Below are positions 1 through 15,934 of a stretch of DNA of 64,000 bases, piece after piece. Position 1 is the first letter of the stretch; every line of letters begins with the position of its first letter. The notes under the pieces are model-generated. The model searched no databases. It had not been told where the DNA came from and saw nothing but the letters and a program-made list of their open reading frames with translations. The stretch is from contig NC_088919.1 in the NCBI RefSeq assembly GCF_963576675.1, positions 41,686,501 through 41,750,500 on the forward strand, read 5' to 3'. The stretch comes from Euphorbia lathyris. Lineage: Eukaryota; Streptophyta; Magnoliopsida; Malpighiales; Euphorbiaceae. The position numbers and the translations under genes were made by a program.

Positions 1-2
1 CA

Positions 3-1622
3 TCAGACGTTGACCAACATGGCATAATCTACACTGAGGAGATTGAAGAAGATGACGCTGAGCAAACGGTAAATCATCCCGCTGTTCAAAGGGAAGCTTC
101 ACCCACTGACTCCATTGAGTCCATTCCTGCTGACCCTACTCCTCCAAAGCTAAAGAGACTGAGAAAGAAGAAGGCACATCGAGCTCCAGTAATTGATCTC
201 ATGGGTGACTCACCACTGAGGGATGAGATCACTGACTTAACAGAAGTACACCTTAAGTTCTTCTCCAATCCTCCTGAATCTCAACCAGAGCAACAAGAAA
301 ATCAAGCCTCTATTTCTCAGCCGAAGGAACAAGCCGACTTAACTGCTTCCCCCAGCCAAAATGATGCCGAGCAAGTGCTCGAAGATCCTGCTACTCAACA
401 TGTTGAGCAAGCTAAGGAATTACCTGCTCAGGTGAAAACTTCCTCAACTTCCAACACCTAGTCAGCTTCAGCCTGACCCTGAGCAAGTAACACACTCTGC
501 CGACCCTCCTCTTCCACAACTCCAAGTGCAGAATCCAATCCAGTCAGTTTCTACTGGATTCCTAATTCAAGACCAGCCGATAATCATGCTGGCACTTCTA
601 ATGTTGAGCAGAACCAAACACCGCCTCTATTCGGTTCTACTCCTCTTCCGGCATCTGGGCCAACAAATGATGGATCCTTTAGCTATCTAAATGCCTCTGA
701 GTCTGGTCGAAGAATCGTTGACTCAGCTCAAGCTCGTATCCAGGACATCCATCAAACAAGTACCAATGCCGCTGGGTCAGTTACTGTTGAGCCAACTCAG
801 CTTTCGTCTGTCACTCAGCTTCTTCCTGAGATCAAAGGTCTGAAGGATCTTCTGAGTGTCATGACTTCATTACAATCTCAACAGCCCAGTCAGGACTCTA
901 TAACGAAGTTGGCCGAACTCCAGCTGACCATGGTAAACCACATAAACTCTCTGCAGGGTGAAAATCATCAATTGTCAGCTGCGAACTCAATGTATGCAAC
1001 TTCTGCCGAAGTTCATCATCTATTCAACCAGCTTCATACTGAGCAAGAGAAAACCAATCACCAACTCTCTTCCTCCTCCGAATGCTCCATTGAGCAAATT
1101 AGCGAGGCTGTGCGTTTGCTGAACTTAAGCAGGGAAGAGATGGAAACTGACCAGCTCAAAACAAACGAAATCCTGAAGTACTCTCGAGTAACTTTCAACC
1201 ACGTGCGTCACACCAATGCTCAGCGTCAGTATTTTGATTCGTCTTTACTGAAGATGTTTCATCAAGCTTTTGCAATGCTCACGGACAGCATACACTGGGT
1301 TGGAAAGGCTCAAGCATATGTTCTAAGTATGCTGAGTGCTGCTGATGTCAGGATTCCACGAGCTACTTTGGATGATGGTGTTCCCATTTTTTATGGCATA
1401 AATACCAGCACACGAAAGCTGAAGGCATTCTCTAAACGCCTAACTAAAGATGCCATTGAAGACACTTTCATTCCTCCTCCTATTGATGGTGGCAAAACGG
1501 GGGAGAAAGTTCAAGCTCAAAGAATCCAACATTCAGAAGAAGCTTCAGGTAGTCAGCAAAGCCAAAAGGGAAAGGGTAAAGCTAAAGAGCATGAAGCCCA
1601 ACTCAACTACAAGAAGAAATAG
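3..1622 (+). pseudogene. Sirevirus ORF3 protein, C-terminal part of element C
   Basis: The reading frame is open from base 3 to a stop at 459-461. It continues in another frame for about 110 bases, then returns to the first frame near 575 and runs to the stop at 1620-1622. Two compensating frameshifts therefore break it. The visible part has an acidic, Gln/Glu-rich stretch with repeated VEQ-type motifs and a basic cluster (LKRLRKKKAH). A helical C-terminal half follows, matching the ends of the ORF3 proteins at 21189-24153 and 36280-39090 (YATS, SSSSECSIEQ and DDGVP landmarks). No transmembrane segment is visible. The function is unknown. The N-terminal domain lies left of the window. Confidence 0.75.
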
Positions 1623-2159
1623 CTTTAGCCTGACTAGGATTGACTAGATTTCATTATCTTAAAACTTGTAGTCTTTCCCTTGTGTACTTTTGTTGTGCTG
1701 ACCCTGAATACAAAACTTTGATGCATCTATCCTTTTAAATTAACCAATCTTATGTGATGCCTACTTATGTTTTGTATTGAATAGTTAAACGCATCTTCAC
1801 TAAATCAACTATGTTATTTGTCTACATTGCTTTATGTATGTATGCTGTGTTGATCAATATGTTGACCTCTTTTACATGTCTTCTCAAACACATTGAACAA
1901 AGAAATACTCAGCGCTCTCTGATATCTAAGCCTTCCGCATAAACTGAGTTAAAAAGAATATAACTTATAAGCTGACCTATTTCTGAAAACTGACCTTAAA
2001 CTTACTTGATTAAACCTTGAAATGTTTAAAGTAAAACTAAGTCAGTGGCTCAACCCTTACGGGGGAGTATACTGAGTAATATAAGGTCAACTATCATAGG
2101 GGAGCTCAACACTGAGTTCTTCAACTGAATATTTTTGCCAACATCAAAATGGGGGAGTT
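1623..2159 (+). other. Element C 3' untranslated region and polypurine tract
   Basis: No ORF. It carries several CTGAG/GCTGAC motifs, like the rest of the family. It ends in a purine run (AAAATGGGGGAG, about 2146-2157) directly before the LTR start, where plus-strand DNA synthesis would be primed. The same tract precedes the 3' LTRs of elements A and B. Confidence 0.75.
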
Positions 2160-3495
2160 TGTTGAAACACCTTTCCACATGATTTTGATTTGACAAAATT
2201 ATTTAAGTAAATTGATAAAAAAATATTATATACACATTAAATTTAAATGCTTTGATTTATTTATACTAATGTGTTTGTTCAATATTGAGTTCATTTATCT
2301 ATACGACATTAAGATAAAAGCCCATGAGTGGAAGTCAAGCCCAAGTCAACATAATCAAGACCTCACGGCCCAAGAAGATGAAACGAAGTCGTATTAAGCA
2401 AAACGACGACTCAGCATGAAGAAGGATCGAGAACCCTTCTAGCAAAAGCTTGAAGAGGAAGCTGCTGAGTCAAGCGACAAGCAGTCAGGACAGCGGCTGA
2501 CAAGAATCAACTTCTAGACAAAGTATTTCTACTTTGGGTAAAGTTCAGAAGGCGCATGAAGATGTCTGGAAGACTTTGCCAAAAATGTCGAAACATTCTG
2601 TTTGCCAGATGAAAAGCTGCCGAGCACTGCCGCGGATAGAAGATGCAAGAATTCCACTGGCCAACGACACTGTGCACGTACTGAGTGACAACAACAGGAA
2701 GCTGTTTCCCTCCAACGGTTATTTTGAAATTCGAAATGACTAGGTGCCTCAAGTGTCACTATATAAAGGCCTCTCATTTGCTTCATTCCATGCAGATCTT
2801 CAACTAGTCAAAACGCTGACCAAATTTCTACACGAAGTTCTGTGAGAAAAGCAAAGCAAAAACCTTACACCAATTTTCATATTATTGTGTAAAAGTCTAG
2901 AGTGATTTTCAATCATCTAAAGTGTCTTAGCAATTGTTGTTTAGGACAAACACTTTATCATTTCTAGAAGAATAGAAAGGAGAGGCTGAGTACTCGGTTA
3001 TAGTACTCAGCGGTAGATATAGGAGTGAGTAGAGGTATAGAGGAAGGTACTCTTGTATACTCAGCTTCTATTGTAAAAGGTTTCGTGCTCTACCTTTAAA
3101 GAGCTCAGTAGAGGATTCGAAAAGCTCGGAACGAGTTCCGGGGACTGGACGTAGGCGGAGAGGCCGAACCAGGATAAGTCTGCTGAGTAATATCTTTCTA
3201 ACCCTTAAACTCCTTTACATATTGCTTGCTATAAAACTGACTAAGTAACGAGCTCACGCTGAGTTAAGTATACTAAGAAGCTGAGTTCAGGAATAGACTC
3301 TAAGTGCTATTTCCTGACTCAAAGAAAGAAACAGACTTAGTCACAAGTTGACTAAGCTTGTGTCTTCAAACTGTTTAGTCACGCTGTGTAAACCTTTTCA
3401 TAAGAAAAGAAGTCAGCCTTAACGGACAAAATTTTAAAATAGTTCCTATCCCCCCCCCCCTTGGAACTAACTTGTCATGTTATAAGGGACCAACA
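2160..3495 (+). repeat. 3' LTR of element C
   Basis: Begins TGTTGAAAC and ends GGGACCAACA, so it has the TGTTG...CAACA inverted termini seen in A and B. It is 1336 bp, slightly shorter than the roughly 1.46-1.5 kb LTRs of the other two. A TATA-like sequence (TATATAAA) lies at 2760-2767. A C-tract of about 11 bases (3450-3460) sits between the arms AGTTCC and GGAACT close to the 3' end. Confidence 0.9.
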
Positions 3496-4099
3496 TGAGG
3501 GTTTGATCCTCCTGATGCCATTGTGTTCGATGTGTAAAGTCTAAAAACTTAAGAGTTCCACGCTCACCGCACCAGTTGATAACAGCCAAATGAACTTCTC
3601 GTCGGATCCCTTCCATGTGAGGTGTCGTTAGGTTCGACGGGGAACACTTTGATGCCAAAGTTAGTATCAATACTAGGAATAATATCAAAAGCACTTTAGT
3701 AGAATAAGAAAGCATACCTAGTACACTTTGGGATTGGTGTATTTATATTAGATTGTGTAACCATCTTCAATGGATGTTGTAGTATATGAACAACCTAATA
3801 TTTAGTGCTCTTTAGTGTATTTATTGCACATGCTCCAAGTTTCTCTGATAATGTCATTAATGAACCATTAATGACACTGATTCTTGAGGTTCTTGGGAAA
3901 CTGCTCTATTGCGATTATAATGGCGTATGTCCAAATACACGTTTCCTATGTTAGATGGCGTATCCGGCCTTAGATGGCGTATGACTTATCCTTATGTGTC
4001 CGACTTTTGCCACGTGGTCGTGCTTTGTACGAATAAGTCCTTTTATCCGTGGGTTTTTTTTTACTATTTTTCCACAAAGATAACATGCAGATGTTATCA
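3496..4099 (-). mobile_element. Ty3/gypsy 5' LTR and leader fragment (element F)
   Basis: On the minus strand this reads as an LTR (3577-4099, TGATAACATC...GTTATCA), a 2-base gap, a primer-binding site and a short leader cut off by element C. The leader and LTR end match the same parts of element D at 51990-52560, including a shared INWCGERG reading across the primer-binding site and the CCCGTCGAA stretch before it. The LTR is 523 bp against 510 bp in D, so they are one family. A TATA-like TATAAATA on the minus strand lies near 3742-3749. The rest of F is not recognisable beside C. Confidence 0.7.
3558..3574 (-). other. Primer-binding site of element F
   Basis: The minus strand reads TGGTGCGGTGAGCGTGG, two bases after the LTR end. 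The leading TGG fits pairing to a tRNA CCA end. The equivalent site in D (52502-52518) differs by one base. I do not recognise which tRNA is used. Confidence 0.55.
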
Positions 4100-4815
4100 A
4101 TAGATTTCTGTAACCTTTAGCATTGATAGAGAAGTGGGTGAAGAGTCATGTTGTTAATGACTTCTTGATGGTTATTAATCGTTGTGTAACAGTTCTCATA
4201 ATTGCGGACGTTAGCCCTGAAGATTCATCGGTGGGTCCTAATCCATAAGAGTATGGATGGCGGATCTTTGGATGTCTAATCTTTCTTTGACGCGTATCTC
4301 GCTATAATCCACATGACGTGGTATAATGCTAGGGGCTCATTCTCTTCCTATATTTTTACACATTTACCCCAAGAATAGACCTGAACGTTAGTCAATCTTA
4401 ATTGTCATCAATCCTCCATTAATCCATACATTAATCTTGTATTAATTATCATTAATTTTACATTAATTACCATTATTTTTTTTAAGGGAATAATGGTTTA
4501 TCATTATTCGTATTGAATAGAGGAATTGAGATAAGAATAAAGTTTAATTATGAAGAAAATAAAAAAGAGAGTAACAAAGAGTGAAAGAGTGGTGGCAATC
4601 AAAGCTTGAAAGAAGAGGTCAATGGCAAAAGCAACGGTCTTTTGTAATAAACAAAGTCTTTATTTGGGCGCCAAATGTGGATTCAATATATGACAGTTAC
4701 TAATCTTCAGGAAGAGAGAGAAACTCCTTCACCAGTTATACAATCTTCCTTTCCTCAATTAAATCCATCTCCCCTACTCCCTTCCCCATCTTTTTTCCCC
4801 TCTTTTTCCCCCACT
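4100..4815 (+). promoter_or_regulatory. Upstream region of the LARP6 gene
   Basis: AT-rich sequence with no ORF. It includes an A/T-rich stretch at 4400-4600 and a near-palindrome ATTTGGGCGCCAAAT at 4662-4676, whose minus strand contains TTTGGCGC, matching the E2F consensus TTTSSCGC. The next 140 bases are pyrimidine-rich (repeated CCCC/TTTT between 4760 and 4815) and look like the 5' leader. No clear TATA box is seen. Confidence 0.4.
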
Positions 4816-7800
4816 ATGGCTCAGGAATCGCCCCTCCGAAAGCTTGATGATGATCACAATCAACATCATCAAGATATTCCCCTTTCTCATCAAATCATTG
4901 ATACCACCAAACCTCCTTCAATCCATGATATAACCACCACAACTAGTAGCAGTAATGGTTTTCACAATAATAATATTACTAATCATACTGATGCTAATTC
5001 TTCCTTCAAATTCAATGCCCAGGCACCTGAATTTGTGCCCAGATCTCAAACTCCTACGTCTTCTAGCCAGATGCCTATTTCCGGCTTCTTCTACCCTTGC
5101 TTTCATTACCTTGGAGCCACTGGTGGATCTGAATGGTTCTTCGTCGGCGATCAAGATCCTCATGCGTATTTGATCTCTAACCCTAACCTTGGTTTCCCTA
5201 ATTCCCCTAATAAGACTACCCTTCTTACTGATGATCTTCGCCAAAAGATCCTTAAGCAGGTCCGTTTTTTAATTCCTGATTTTAATTATGATTTTATCAT
5301 TAGCTATCTATTTTCCTTATTATCTTCTTTGTTTGGTATGTGCATTCTCCGTGATTACGATTCTTAAATAGAAGGGTGTAACATATTTTTACGAAGTTGA
5401 TTTAGATAGCTAATCATTGATTTTGATTGATATGATAACAATGTCATTCCAATTCTGTAATGATACATTGTATTTTATTTCAAGACAAGAAACAAGAGCA
5501 AGTATACGCTAGATAATTCACTAGTAGTCTTAATACAATGGATCGAGCGTAATGGACTCTGGGCAATGAAAAATGAAATGCATAAGAAATGATTGGTGTA
5601 AAGATTTGTATAATTGACATATTTTTATTGATGAATTGGGATCATAATAGAATTTCTCTTAATTTGGAGGGAATTTCGTTTTGCACTTCTCTCTTTTGTT
5701 GCATTATTGTTTGACAGAATGAAGATTTTGATTTGGATCAGAGACTGATTCAGGATTTAGTGACAGGGGTGCTTGTGGTGGTCTGTCTCTCGTGATTTAT
5801 GGATGCTAAATTGATATATTTTTAGGTGTTTTTACATTAAAAAAAGAAAATTTTATGTAAAAAACACGGTAGACTGTTTCCATGAAATTTTCAACATTTT
5901 CAGTGAGTGCTCAAGCCTCTCTACCTCCCCGTGGATCTGTCCTTGTCTTGGATCCAACTCAACTTTACATCTTATAAGTTTAGGGGATTATAAGTAGAAA
6001 GTTTGCAAGTTTTTAGGCAGCTAATGATCTTTCCATGAGCTTTGAATAATATCAACTATGGTTCTAGTCTCTAGGATGTTATGATTGTCTAGTAAAAAAT
6101 GTCTCTTATAATTATATGTTGGCCACTTGAATATGCCTATTCTATTTTCTACATTTCCTCTGTTAGAATCCTTCTTATCCTTCGCCCATCAAACAAAGCA
6201 TGCCTTTTTGCATATAATTTAGGTTGTAAATTTATTGAATGCAGAATCATTTTATGTTCATTTTATCAATGCCAGAGTTCTTATAATAGTATTATGTCAA
6301 AAAACAATGTTTGTGTTGTGCATAATGAGACAATGACGATTGCAGCTTTAGTGTAAAATTCTTTCTTTTGTTTGTATACAAAACAGGTGGAGTATCAGTT
6401 CAGTGACATGAGTCTTCTTGCAAATGAATCCATGTCAAAACATATTAGTAAAGACCCTGAAGGATATGGTAAGGATCATTATACACACTTTTCATACAAT
6501 AAACAGTTCATTATACTTCTGCTGGAAATAGAATTCACTAATTGGCATGTATTGGATTCACCACAGTACCCATATCTGTTATTGCTTCCACAAAGAAAAT
6601 GAAGTCCCTTATTAACAATAACCAATTGCTCGCCCAAGCACTTCAGTCCTCTACAAAACTTGTGAGTTTAGCACTATTAAATTAAAATTCTTTCTCTCAT
6701 TACTATTAAAACTGGAACTACGGAATTCAAGTGATCGATCTCATATACTAGTGCCTTTGGTTGTCATTGCTTTGAAGGTTGTAAGTGAGGATTGCAAGAA
6801 AGTTAAACGTCAAATCCCTTTTACTGAAAAAGATAGAGAAGAATTGCAGGTATTGCCTGAGAATAATTTATCTGATTAATACATAAATTTATGTTAATTC
6901 CAAGGATGAGTTCGACTGTTTGTTTCATGTTGCAGTCTCGTACTGTTGTTGTGGAGAATTTACCTGAAGATCATTCGCATCAAAATCTCGAGAAAATATT
7001 TGGTGTAGTTGGAAGGTTGATTAAATCTTTTACTCAATATTTCTGTAATTCCTTTGTTAAGGTTTTGATTGTATATTAATGAAGAAATGTCCATTGAATT
7101 CAGCATAAGAAGCATCAGAATATGTCATCCTCAAGAACCCAATTCGTCACGCAGTACTAGAAGTGATTTCTTCATGAGCAACAAGGTATGTATTCATCAT
7201 GTTTTAAGGCATATTGCAGTGATGAGAAGATTTGGTTTTCATCATTTTTATTATCTTGTTTCCTCTGTGTTGAAGCTACACGCACTAGTCGAGTTCGAGA
7301 ATCAGGAAACTGCAGAGAGGGCGGTATGTGATGATGATTAACAGAATACTGAGATGTGAAGTTGATTTGTTTTTCTTTTGTTTTAATGGAGCGAGGAGGC
7401 TTTTGTCACTTTTACAGGTAGAGAAATTGAATGATGAAAGGAATTGGAGGAAAGGACTTCGAGTTCGAGTGCTGCTGAGATGCTCAGTAAGATCAGTAAA
7501 TAAAGATTCATCATGTGTTCTTGTGATTAATGAATATCTTCTTAATGAGAAACATTTTTACAGCCAAAATCTGTTCTGAAGAGCAAAAAGTCAGAGTTCG
7601 ATGGGCTTTTGGATGATGAAGATTTGACAACCCCTGAATCTGTTGAGGATTCTTCACACACAAACAATGCAGAAAATATTACTGAGAACAATGTAAGTTG
7701 ATTGCATATATGTATCACTTGCATCAGTAAATTTCATATGTACGTGACTGATCAATTGAATTTGGTCAATCACAGTTAGATTTAGGAGGTATGAATCTAA

Positions 7801-8289
7801 GTCTTGTGATGATTTTCCATAGGACTTTAACAAGGTTAAATCTAACTGTGATTGACATCTAAGTTTTGCGATGATTTTGATGTCCACCATAGAATTTTGA
7901 ACAAGCTTAAATCTAATGGTGATTGATCAAATTCATTCAACCAGGTGACTTAGCGTCACTCTTGCATATGGTTAATGTGAAGTGTTTGAAACAGAATTTA
8001 GTTCGATTGGTAACCGAATTGTTTTGGATTCGATTAGGTGGAAGAAAATTCGGGGTCATCGAAGAAGGGATGGGGAAAGGGAAGAGGAAAGGTACGAGGG
8101 CGCGGGCAAAGCCATGGGGGGAGAGGGCTGCTTTCACCTTCTCCACAGGCACTTAGTCCACAGTCTGAAGCATCTGCTAAACATGCCTTCAAGGGTCCAA
8201 GAATGCCTGATGGAACCAGAGGCTTTGCTTTCGGCCGGGGCAAGCCATTAAGCTCTCCAACTTTAGCCACTCCAATGCTGCACGAATAG
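4816..8289 (+). CDS. LARP6: La-related protein 6 (PAM2-containing LARP6B/C type)
   Basis: Exons: 4816-5259, 6387-6468, 6567-6661, 6778-6849, 6936-7015, 7104-7185, 7276-7323, 7418-7486, 7564-7692, 8038-8289. All introns are GT-AG and the phases join to 450 codons plus stop. In order the protein has a low-complexity N-terminus, a PAM2 motif at about residues 62-76 (core FNAQAPEFVPR, which binds the MLLE domain of poly(A)-binding protein), a La motif at about 138-225 (VEYQFSD, GYVPISVIASTKKMK), an RRM-like domain from about 232 to 324 (TVVVENLP; IRICHPQEPN), and a Gly/Arg-rich tail ending in GTRGFAFGRGKPL, a SUZ-C/LSA-type motif. Plant LARP6 proteins bind RNA and act in mRNA stability, localisation or translation. 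I start at 4816 rather than the upstream in-frame ATG at 4675 because family members begin MAQ/MAE and the intervening sequence looks like leader. It appears intact. Confidence 0.9.
7745..7945. repeat. Foldback (MITE-like) element in LARP6 intron 9
   Basis: A perfect 20-bp inverted repeat pairs 7765-7784 (GTCAATCACAGTTAGATTTA) with 7837-7856. The right half is then partly repeated: a second arm, related but diverged, lies at about 7908-7937 and includes GGTGATTGATCAAATTCA. So the element looks like a hairpin with a duplicated right arm. A related foldback lies in the peroxidase intron at 11134-11275. Confidence 0.6.
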
Positions 8290-9160
8290 TTGTGTTTTTT
8301 TTTTTTTAATTATGTGTTTTATTTGATGTCCAAACTCTTAATTCACTGTTCATTATTTTCAGAAATTGAACTCATATTTCATTTCATCCTTTGAAGTTAA
8401 CATTTGATTGATTGGTTAACAAATTTTAGTTTTTATTTTTTTTTACTAGAGTGAATTTAGGCCACAGGAGGTGCTCATTTGTTTAAATGATTGTTTACTA
8501 TTATTAAACCTACAAAAGAAATATAATTTATGAAAAAGTTTTAGGGAGAGTGTGAGCTAGACACTCGATCTCCATTTGCATTATTAAAGAAATAAGGAAT
8601 ATATGGGATGAAGTAGTGACAGCACTAATGCTTTTTATCTGTAATAGAATATAGAATTCAATCACGTTTCCAAATAGTATATAATATTAACATGGAAGGT
8701 GCATATATTTGTTGAGGGTAAATTACATCTATGACCCATCAACTTTTTTCTTACTTTCATTGTGAATTCTAAACTTCAAAACCGGATATTGTAGCTTTTG
8801 AATTTTGTACTTTACTAACATATAATGATCATTTTTACATTTGATCAAGATGACTATTTCAATGATAGATAACCCCTGTGTAGATAGAAATGATATTTTA
8901 ACCAACTTAATTCTCGGACTTTTTGTTTTAAAGTTGTTGTTTGATTAGGAGAGAGAAAATTGATGTTTAAAGAAAGTGCATGATCCAAAAATAATGATTT
9001 GAAAAATCAAAGCCCGTAGTTTTATGAAAAATGTGGTTCCAAACAACTTTAACTCTTGAAATTTTTTATTTTAAGGCCGTCATTAATCATTTTGACTTGG
9101 TCACACTAAAAAGAGAATATGTTAAGTGCAAAGTTCATAGACCATAGTATTACGTGATAC
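8290..9160. other. Intergenic region, no gene seen
   Basis: Downstream of LARP6. AT-rich with T-runs near 8295 and 8440 and no ORF with recognisable similarity. The first 200-300 bases probably hold the LARP6 3' UTR and polyadenylation signals. Confidence 0.5.
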
Positions 9161-9592
9161 TAGGGCTGTAAATGAGCCGAGCCGTTTATTAACGGTTTGA
9201 TGTTCGGCTCGATAAAACCTCGATCGTGTTTGGTCGAGTTATAAATGATCGGAGCTTGAGCACGCCGAAGCTCGGCTCGAAAGCTCTCGAGCAGGTTCGA
9301 TTAAAGGTTCATGAACAAGCTTATGAGAAAGCTCGATTATAATGTTCATGAATATGTTCGTGAGCAAACTTGGTTTGACTATTATTTTATTAACAATATT
9401 TCTATAAAGGGGAAGTCTAAAGGTAGTTCTATAGGTTTCAAAACTGTGCAGTTCATGAACTGAATTAATAAGTTGCTCGCAAACAATTTATAAGCATCTC
9501 ACGAACAGAATGTTAAGTTCGAGCTCGTCAATTTTTTTGAAGAGCCAAGATAAAACATGCCAAATTTCGACTCGGCTCGGTTACAACCCTAA
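9161..9592. mobile_element. Short non-autonomous TIR element (MITE-like)
   Basis: 432 bp. It starts TAGGGCTGTAAATGAGCCGA and its end, read in reverse complement, starts TTAGGGTTGTAACCGAGCCG, so the termini are imperfect inverted repeats of about 22 bp. GATAC flanks it on both sides (9156-9160 and 9593-9597). The interior repeats GCTCG and GTTCATGA motifs and codes for nothing. The superfamily is uncertain: a 5-bp duplication is short for hAT, and the real duplication may be longer and eroded. Confidence 0.6.
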
Positions 9593-12725
<3,133 letters not shown>

Positions 12726-14256
12726 TGTTTTCTGGAACTCATGTAATAATTTTAATTATAGAATCTTATGTATGATGAAGAAAATAAAAATGTGATTTTT
12801 AGGTTACAAGTAATTTCTACAAGAAAATTTGTTATATCAATATCTATAATCTACTAAGCACCGACTCTTTCAGGCTCAAAATGGCGGTGTCGTGTACGAG
12901 GATTCGCCGGGGAGACGGCCGGACTCATACCCAACATGAAAAAATGTGTCCCACCGTGTCTAATTTTTTAAAAAAGAAAAAAAAAAACAAGAGATTAAGA
13001 GCCAATTATACTTAAGAATGACACATTTACACTTGTCAATATTCCTAAAGTTAGTCTCTAAAATGTTCTTGCTTGAACAAATATGATTATGAAGGGAAAT
13101 GGACTGAAAAATGGCACATCTATCATGTATATGCACTGAAATAATTGGAATGTAATTTGTAATACTTTTATCAGTTTTAATCTTATTTATGTTTTTTTTA
13201 TATATTTGTATATGTCCTTTGCCGGCACTCGAATCCATGCTTCATAGTCTATAATTTATTAACGGATACTGATCTGTTAGTTATGAAACTCATAAAGACA
13301 ATGTCCCATCTAATTTTTATATCCATTTGAAAAAATTTCAACCGCATACATGCTCAGAGATATCCATAACAATTGTTTGTGACGGACTTTCTGAACATAA
13401 CTAAAAAAACAAAAAAACTCTGAACTGTGACGGAAAATTCCATTCCGGATGGCAATTCCATTGAGATGACAGTCAACAGGATCTCCTATAGACATAATTT
13501 TGTAGCAGACTATATTGTAGGAGATTGTCTCCTATATTATGTCGGAGAACTCTTCTACAAATTGTTGTGTGACACATTTTCTACCGACAATTTGCTACTA
13601 AAAGTCGGTAGATGATTATGTTATAGTTTCTTATGCTTTGGGCCTTTGGAGACATGGGCCAAGACTTGATTATTAAGAGGTGGATCTCTATCAGACGCGA
13701 TTTCTTCTAGTTACTCGTTTTAACATTTGTCAGCAACCTAATGTCCTCATCACCTCCCTATCCTACATGTCCTTTAATTTTAACATGTGTCAACACACTT
13801 TACATATCAACGGAGCGTCGTATTCACGTTTTCATAATCTTCTCTAGTATTATATCAAAATATCTAGTTGATATAATGTAAGTTTATGAAACTAATAAGA
13901 TACTTTGTAAATTTAATAACTCAATCAATTTCTTTGATAAATTTCAAGAGACCTCCAAAATATTAAACCGAAAACACAAAAAGTTCAAAACATAATAAAA
14001 GAAAAAATTCACGGTGGATTTTGGCAATAAAATATTGGCTAAACTAAGAAATGAGAGATCAGTCTTGGACAAATACTTTATACTAAACTAATTAACACAC
14101 ATATGTAATGGCTTTGCCACTTTCTCATCACGGTTCATGAAAACACATATAATATATATATTTATATATAATGGCTTTGCCACTTTCTAAACACAAGCTT
14201 CACAACCAATGAACTAATTGAGTTGAATTCATGCCTATTAGGCTAAATTAATAGTT
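12726..14256. other. Intergenic region, no gene seen
   Basis: Holds the peroxidase 3' UTR, then AT-rich DNA. A GC-richer patch at 12860-12960 (ACCGACTC...CACCGTGTC) may be an old repeat fragment. A short inverted repeat CTACCGAC...GTCGGTAG lies near 13580-13612. At 14104 and 14169 the phrase TAATGGCTTTGCCACTTTCT occurs twice and resembles the peroxidase upstream region. Confidence 0.45.
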
Positions 14257-14265
14257 ACTTCTAAT

Positions 14266-14834
14266 TAGATCTGGGCATGGGCGGGCTCGGGCCAGACATG
14301 TCGGGCTTTTAATAAAGTCTGGTGAGTCCAATCCCAACTCAGCCTGTAAGAAATTTAATCGGGCTTGGGCTGGGCTTGGGCCTAAGATATGAATCCCAAG
14401 CCTGTCCGTCTAAGCCCATCTATATATTAAAAAATAGATTATAATTTATATTTATATATTATATATTATAATTTATATAAATATGTATATATTATAATTT
14501 ATATATATATATATATATATCTTATAAGTTAAACAGCAAACTTTTTTTTCTGAAATATATAACAGCAACGTTTTTTTTTTTTTTTCAAAAAAATTATTTA
14601 TATTTATGTTTATAAAAATATATTATAATTTATATAAATATATATATATAGTATATCGGGCCGGACCGGACCTGCCCGATGTAAAAGTTGTAAAGCCCAA
14701 GTCCGCCCAATTTTTAGCGGGCTTATACGGGCTTGGGCCGGGCCGGGCCTAACAACATTTCCATGTATCCAAGCCCGGCTAAATGGGCCTGGGTCTGGGC
14801 CGGCCGGCCGGGCTCGCCGGCCATGCCCAGGTCT
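14266..14834. mobile_element. Non-autonomous TIR element with 9-bp duplication
   Basis: 569 bp flanked by ACTTCTAAT on both sides (14257-14265 and 14835-14843). It starts TAGATCTGGGCATGGGCGGG; the end in reverse complement reads AGACCTGGGCATGGCCGGCG. The GC-rich ends (GGGCTCGGGCC, GGGCCGGCCGGCC) enclose a very AT-rich core with TATATA runs. A duplication of 8-9 bp fits hAT or Mutator-type transposases. It encodes no protein. Confidence 0.7.
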
Positions 14835-14843
14835 ACTTCTAAT

Positions 14844-15934
14844 AGACTTTGGTCTATTATTTTTTATTTAATTTTAGTATAACAGTTTAATTAACTTAAG
14901 TTTAGTAGCATTCAGTTCAATTCAGTTATGAAAGTCTCATTAACAATCTCCATAAAATTTTCAATGCTTTACGACGACTAGTGGGTACTAAACCCCCTGG
15001 ATTCGTCAAAGGCTCCTCTATACTTAGTCCAAAAAAACGGTTGATTCTCAACTTTGAAAATATTTTACTAGAACTTATTTAAGGTGATAAATTAAACTTA
15101 AAACTTAGTTAGAGTGATTAAAAGTTATTTAAATTTGTTTAAAGTGACATATTAATTCATTGAATTTGCTTAAAATGATTTATGTTTTAGCTTGCCCAAA
15201 TTATCTCTTATTCTGCCATGTAGTAATAGAGTGTTAGTCTTATTACTTTAAGAAGTTTCAAAAGTCTAATGAAATAAGCATCCTTAAAATTTAAGAACAT
15301 TGTTTTTCTTTTTTACCAAATTCAAGAGCTCATAATCAATATATTCAAGGGTAAAGTCAGCCCAGAGTCTTAGGAGTGCTAGAGCCTCCCCGGCCACCGA
15401 CTCCACCATTAAGTAGCGATGGTTCTAACTATAGCCTCCTAATATTAGTTTATATACACTTGATGTACTTTTATTTCAAAGTTTTAAATTAGATTAAATG
15501 GTTTAAAATGTATTTTTCAAATCAAGAGGTCATGGGTTTAATTTCCCACAACCTGAGTTTATCTTACCATAATTAATTAATTTCAATTGATTATTTATTT
15601 TCATAACGCTTTCGAATTTATTCTTATTATATCACTTTTCCATTTAAAAAAAAAATCTTATTATTAAGACTCCACTTAATTTTTAAATTAAATTTTAATT
15701 TTTAAAAAATTTAAACTAAAAACAAAAAAAATGTGTAAAAATGTTATAATTTTTTAGAAATTAATGTTCAACTTATAGAAAATTAAATATGTCTACGTTT
15801 TTCATATTGGACACTTTTAATCTTTTAGACAATACATCAAAACGACGATTTTTTAATATATTGGAGCCTAAATTTTTTTGCGTAGTCCTTATGCGTTGGA
15901 CTTTAAAAAATTATCCAAACCGTACGGTTAAAAT
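14844..15934. other. Intergenic region, no gene seen
   Basis: AT-rich DNA with A- and T-runs. I see no ORF or repeat boundary that I can support. Confidence 0.5.

Larger units (their letters stand above)
1..3495 (+). mobile_element. Sirevirus-type Copia retrotransposon, 3' part (element C)
   Basis: Only the 3' end lies in the window: the end of the third ORF, an untranslated stretch, a polypurine tract and the 3' LTR. Identification rests on similarity to the two complete elements further right (19301-44764 and 27379-41000), which share the ORF3 protein, the polypurine tract and the LTR termini. The LTR ends at 3495 and the next five bases are TGAGG, the expected right copy of a target-site duplication; the left copy is outside the window. 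C sits in the leader of a minus-strand gypsy element (3496-4099), so it is the younger of the two. Confidence 0.85.

Noticed and set aside
4675..4815. Earlier in-frame start for LARP6
   Set aside because: The added 47 residues are pyrimidine-tract translation and unlike family N-termini; the ATG at 4816 fits better. The upstream ATG cannot be fully excluded.
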